From NCBI RefSeq assembly GCF_021130785.1, contig NC_060209.1:25995001-26059000 (forward strand): DNA of 64,000 bases, in the 5' to 3' direction. The notes beneath the pieces were generated by a model that had not been told where the DNA came from, did no database searches, and saw nothing but the letters and a program-made list of their open reading frames with translations. Shown piece after piece: positions 59,404 to 64,000 of the stretch (positions are counted from its first letter, which is position 1; every line of letters starts with the position of its first letter). The DNA is from Homalodisca vitripennis (lineage: Eukaryota > Arthropoda > Insecta > Hemiptera > Cicadellidae). The position numbers and the translations under genes are program-made.

Positions 59404-60171
59404 TGCGTTGAGACTTATGAGATACAGATAAGCTAGTCTAGTACCAATCTTTCTTGGTTATGGCAATAGTGGGTTTCAAGTAATTTTCGTGTACAGAATC
59501 CAAACTGATTGATTAAGATTGGAGGGGAAGTCAGTGTTTCCGAAAAATAATAGTTCAACTAAGTTTTTATAATGTTGCTGAATAAATCAATGTTTTAACT
59601 CCACCTTCAAACTGGCAAAAAACTCTTGCCAAAACTTAATGGGCACCGCTATAGGGATTACTTATTGTGATTGCCGGGGCTACTAAGCACGTCTACCTCC
59701 CTATGTGCAGTGTTACACTTACCGGGAAAACTACAATATTTCCTGATGCTGATATATCTAGTAACTGAAAGCGGTGAAATTATAGTACCATACAAAGAAT
59801 TCTTTGTAAACTTTTCGTATGAATTAGGAGTATATATATACTAGTTTTGTTGTGCCTTATATTTATACAACCTACAAATATTTTTCAGCAAAAAGTGTTA
59901 TACTTCTCGAACCTTCGTATGAAATTAATATTAGGTATGCTATTGTTATTTATATCCTAGCTCATAAAACATAATCATATTGTAAAAATATTCAGCTTTA
60001 TGGAAGTAGCTTGATTGTTATTATTCAGAGAGAAAGTAATGAGCACAGTCCAAACTTTCTAAAGTAAGTTTGTAATGCACATCTGCTGAAATATCTAATT
60101 ACTTCTTGTTATTTAAAACCATGGGAAAAGCCTGTTTTAAAATCAGTTTAGCCATTATAATATCTGTTTAT
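59404..60171. other. Non-coding sequence, no gene seen
   Basis: No feature is recognised between the satellite and the PLE remnant. Confidence 0.5.
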
Positions 60172-61486
60172 AGATCTGCAATCTGAACTCTTCTATAGGT
60201 AGATAACTAACCCACAACTTAACAATCAGCTAGATTAAACATACATACATCTCTAGTTACAGAATACATTGGTAACACATTCATTGCGAATAGAGCAAAG
60301 TATCGACTGTAGGAAAGCCTGTCAATGTGTTATAATTAACAAATCATGCGAAAGGATTTTGACACACGAATTTCTTAAATGAAAAACACGTCGTGAATAA
60401 ACTTCATGCACACAATCACAAACACACATTTTTTTAACAAACACCAAGTGTCTATCTGTTATATATTAATACGCTAAGCGTTTTTTGCAGGAAAATACTT
60501 TATGGTTTCTTAACCGATTTTAATGTTTGGTGAGTCATTTAAAAGAGCTCTCTGAGAAGGCTCACCTTTTTTATTTTCTAAGAATTTCAACGTTAAGGCT
60601 CCACCCAGCTAGCTTTTACGTCTTTAATGCTATTGAAACGGGGCTCGAGAAATGATTAGATCCCTAAAGGTTTTTAATGTAATATAAGGCAAAGTAAATA
60701 ATAATACTTCCTTAAACTAGCAAAAGCTGCAAATAAAATTAAACATCTGTAAAAGTAACCGAACAAGAAAGCGTAATTAACAGTGTATATGTATGTAATG
60801 TGGCAGCCATACAGTGTAATGTGTAGTAGCTTTCGGGTTCAGAACATTACACTTATGCAAGTCTTTACACTACTTTTTGTTAGAACTTAAATTGATAAAA
60901 TATTGATATAAAAGTATATGTATATTCTTAATCAGAATAAATAAGAGATAATTTGTGATGAAAAAGTTTTGGTTTTATCCCCAAAAAGTTCATATTTTTC
61001 CTCTTAGAGTATTATTTCAGGCCTTTGAAGATGAAGGTGATGAATAAATATTGATATAAATTCTAAATGTATACATAAATGGTGCATTTTCGCACGTAAG
61101 GCACTCCAAATTTGCTTCTCTAAGATTTAATAAAACGTGTTTCCGCTTTTGCTTATTGCTTTATTTTACGTACTGATATCATTATATATTTGTATATGCT
61201 AATGAATTTGTATACTTTCAAGTTACGTACTAAACTCTCTCATATATATTTTAGTTTGCAAAATTTTATGATTAAGGGGAAATATATTCAGATCTATTGC
61301 TAATTTTGAGGTCTAGTAAAACAATTAGTAAAGAATTGTTTTATTTCGAGAAACGAGTACACTAGTTATTATTATCAACTTAACTGAATGTTAAAGTTTG
61401 CAATACGTCTGTTTGATATCACCAACCACTGGAAAATCCTATAATCTGAAACCCTTCATCGTCAAAAACAAACTTTAAACAAAGAA
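60172..61486. mobile_element. Old decayed Penelope-like copy
   Basis: 60172-60250 aligns on the minus strand with the hammerhead-bearing part of the PLE terminal repeat (AGATCTGCAATCTGAACTCT and TTCTATAGGTAGATAACTAA, then AGCTAGATTAAAC). 61430-61486 aligns on the plus strand with the outer end (CCCTTCATCGTCAAAAACAA and ACTTTAAACAAAGAA). Their order and opposite orientation mirror the layout at 4989-6156, at almost the same distance. The sequence between them is unrecognisable. That the two fragments belong to one insertion is inference. Confidence 0.5.
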
Positions 61487-62854
61487 TAAACACCCAAAAT
61501 GAGATTTAATTTTAAAAATGTATAAATGAATAGGAAAATGTAACGTATATTTTCCATAAACCTAGTTATGGTTATTAAACATCTCTCAAAAGAAGGCTAA
61601 GCCTAAAATTATACGACATAAAAATATTAGACAAGTGCCCCTAAGTTGACCTCTTGGTCAAGAATAACTGTTACATAGGAACTAAAAATTTCATACTTAG
61701 TTTTTACGTCAAAGGTAACAATTTTCTGCTTTTTACTTAAAAAACCTTGACATGATCATATAGACCAAATGAATATAAATATTAATTTTTGTCTTACATT
61801 GATTTAGTAGAAGACTATCTTTGGATAAAAAATCTAGTTAATATTTTAATGTTATATGTGCTACAGCAAGAACTGCATCAGGAATCTGCAAAAATAAATT
61901 AGATGAGTGTTTGATCACAAAATAAATAGAGAGAAATACTTTTGCAGTGATTTTATACAATTGAAACGTCAAAGAAGATATGGAAGTAGAATACCAGCTG
62001 TTGCAATCTTTGAAAATAAAATTAAACTAAACAACAACAAACTCGTTCCGTCAAGGCAGTTGGAGTGATTGTAACAATTGCAAACTTTTCTCTTATTTTC
62101 CCGCACTGATAACACAGGTTGATAACAAGATTTATACCGTGGTGAAATTTTCCACTTAAAGCTGAAAACAAGTTTCAGTACAAATACGTTATCCCGTAAC
62201 AAGATATATTTATCTCTCTTGGTTTTGTGTTATACGTATACATTCTTTACTGTACCATTATTAAATGCTCTTTTTAAAACCACACTCCTCTTTATTCTAA
62301 ATAAAAATGTTTATTTGTGATTTCATATAAGGCTGTTTATTACTAATAATGAGTTCTAATGTTGTACTATCACAATTATTGATAGACTTTGCATACTATG
62401 ATACACAAAAATGTTAGAATTACAGTTAATTTAAGTAAGGTAAGATATAAAGATAAAATTAAGGTATAATAATAATAACATTAGAAGTCTGACCCATAAT
62501 GACAAATCTGAGAAGAAAAATACAAACTATTGTGTGTCAATAAAGCTTTGTCCTTTGGCCATTAAGCTAATAAGTATGATGTCTGAAATATACTATTTTG
62601 AATGAATAAATAATCTCAAATTTTCCAATATACAATGCGAATGCTTACGGAGGGCTTAGTATGAACTCTACGGAAAATGTCTGCATGTGGGCTTCAAAGT
62701 GGTATACACACCTCTCGGGTTGTTTAGCAAAGAATCACGTGGCGCTACAAATTATATTTTACAAAACCAGTTCGCCCAGTAATCAAAAGAGAGGTATCGG
62801 CGTGACAGTGAGTTTAGTAAGTCAGAAAGTGTAAACTTCATTTGGGTTAGTAGA
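61487..62854. other. AT-rich sequence, no gene seen
   Basis: Minus frames at 61969-62202 and 62752-62982 are unrecognised. Composition becomes slightly less AT-rich from about 62740. Confidence 0.45.
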
Positions 62855-63121
62855 GTGAGGGTGTATCCCGATTTTACCGTATACGTGAATACGAGTGAAA
62901 TCAATACGAGGGAGGTATTGTCAATTAATGTAAATAATAATTTATTAATACCAGAACCATTCATACTTAAAGATTTACCCAAGTTAAATCTAAATTTTTT
63001 ATTCGATTTGTGGATCTTAAGTGTTAATTCGAGATTATGTAATTCTTATAGTTTCTGGACTTCTGTAACAAGCGATTCCGTCATCCATTATGGTCCGACG
63101 TATGTTAGACTGCTGAGGTAA
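62855..63121 (+). CDS. Unrecognised open frame ending in a repeated module
   Basis: The frame encodes 88 residues from the ATG at 62855. I do not recognise it. No transmembrane segment or catalytic motif is obvious. Its last part, FWTSVTSDSVIHYGPTYVRL (63052-63112), belongs to a module found twice more downstream in broken form (63206-63272 and 63330-63399). This suggests that the frame is the surviving end of an older repeated coding or retroelement sequence. It could also be a chance ORF. Confidence 0.25.
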   Translation: MRVYPDFTVYVNTSEINTREVLSINVNNNLLIPEPFILKDLPKLNLNFLFDLWILSVNSRLCNSYSFWTSVTSDSVIHYGPTYVRLLR

Positions 63122-63470
63122 TTTTATCCAAGTATTATTTGATCCATTGTTGATTCTTTCATTACACATTATTTAAATTGTTGATTAAATTTTTTTATTT
63201 CTACAGGCTCTGTACTGCTGTTATAAGTGGTGCCTTCGTCTGTTAGGATCTTGATAGTAGGTTAGACTGTAGTGTGGAGTGCTGTGAAGGCTGTATTGTA
63301 TAAATTGTAATTTCTAGAAATCCCTAACGCTCTGGAATTCTGTAAAAAGCGGTTGCGTCGCCTATTACGATCCCGAGAAGAGTTGGTTAGTCTACTGTGA
63401 AAAGCAAACTTGTATAAATTGATATTTCAAGAAATCATTGTTCCTGTAGTCTCTGGACTTCTGTAAAGCC
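63052..63470 (+). repeat. Diverged ~120-150 bp tandem modules
   Basis: The modules start at about 63053, 63206, 63330 and 63451. They translate as FWTSVTSDSVIHYGPTYVRL, LCTAVISGAFVC then stop, LWNSVKSGCVAYYDPEKSWL, and a short LWTSVK. Between modules the phrase TGTATAAATTGTAATTTCTA (63297) recurs as TGTATAAATTGATATTTCAA (63411). Confidence 0.5.
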
Positions 63471-64000
63471 ACACTAAAATTAGAGTTTTACTTTAATTAT
63501 AATAATATAATAAAACACATATCATTAAATGAATAATCAAATGATAGGATATTTTTTGACAGTTTACGTTAGGAAATATTTTGTAATATTTGGTAATCTG
63601 TATTGCGTTTTTTAACGCATCGAATGTTGAAGTACAGAGAATGAACATTTAGGAAATAAATTATTTATTTATTATTGAAGCTGTTTGCCTGCATTTTGAA
63701 ATCTATTAATGAGGAAGAACACTTAAAGATAGGTTATGCCCTGAAGTTAAAACCATAATTTCGTAGCTATTGTGACATCACAAGAACAATCACATTTTCA
63801 ATAGATAAAACATCTTATAAATTTAACATTTGAATTCCTTATAATTGCTCATTAGCTCATTATAACAGTTAAAGTTATCGCCAGCATAATAAAACTTTCT
63901 AAAGTTATTAACTACACTTCAACTTCAGCGTATAATACTTCAACGATTTCAGAAGCATAATTTGAAATTAACAAGAGCTGCTGCTGAGTACCACATTACT
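63471..64000. other. AT-rich end of window with retroelement-like tail
   Basis: GAACATTTAGGAAATAAATT followed by ATTTATTTATTATT at about 63640-63676 resembles the LINE 3' tail at 14728-14756. It may be the end of a retroelement that includes the modules upstream. No RT was recognised. The rest is AT-rich with no feature. Confidence 0.4.

Overview
This is AT-rich eukaryotic DNA, most likely from an insect or another arthropod. The evidence is the mix of repeats: Penelope-like retroelements (PLEs) with GIY-YIG endonucleases, Jockey/CR1-type LINEs whose first ORF carries a PHD finger, a 5S-rRNA-derived SINE, a mariner-type transposase remnant and many microsatellites and minisatellites. I found no convincing host protein-coding exon, tRNA gene, intact rRNA gene, operon or CRISPR array. 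Almost all open frames are short chance ORFs. The recognisable coding material is all from mobile elements and all of it is broken by frameshifts or stops.

Layout. 0-3 kb: a dispersed CCCGCGGCTTC-type repeat, a tiny palindromic insertion with an 11-bp target duplication, and a short repeat shared with 28 kb. 3-6.2 kb: two PLE insertions, each with its own target-site duplication (a solo terminal repeat at 3.1-3.5 kb and a short copy with an inverted left end at 5.0-6.2 kb). 6-10 kb: empty AT-rich sequence ending in a SINE tail. 10.8-13 kb: a dispersed non-coding repeat that contains a 15-bp minisatellite, then three diverged ~430-bp tandem units. 12.9-14.8 kb: three LINE 3' ends. 16.7-17 kb: a 60-bp minisatellite. 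21.7-25.3 kb: two PLE copies head to head, forming a ~1.6 kb inverted repeat with a 384-bp spacer. 26-27.3 kb: mariner remnant. 28.7-29.4 kb: LINE 3' end on the minus strand. 34.3 and 49.7 kb: two 5S-derived SINEs. 44.0 kb: a 28-bp perfect inverted repeat related to PLE ends. 48.2-49.1 kb: a diverged tandem duplication. 51-55.3 kb: a nearly full-length but decayed LINE. 56.4-56.7 kb: a MITE with 23-bp terminal inverted repeats. 58.1-59.4 kb: a 78-bp satellite of about 17 units. 60.2-61.5 kb: an old PLE remnant. 62.8-63.7 kb: an unrecognised repeated module followed by a retroelement-like tail.

The most interesting system is the PLE family. Every well-preserved terminal repeat carries a hammerhead-ribozyme-like core (CTGAAGA, a 6-bp stem II, GAAAC, a GTA cleavage site and a stem I with an internal loop). 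The core has one extra A, and its stem III is so short and palindromic that it suggests dimeric action. Both multi-part copies have an inverted left end, a single target-site duplication around the whole structure, and a 9-12 bp local duplication exactly at the inversion junction. Together these suggest template switching or twin priming during insertion. All comparisons were made by eye; identities, folding energies and family names need database searches and folding software.
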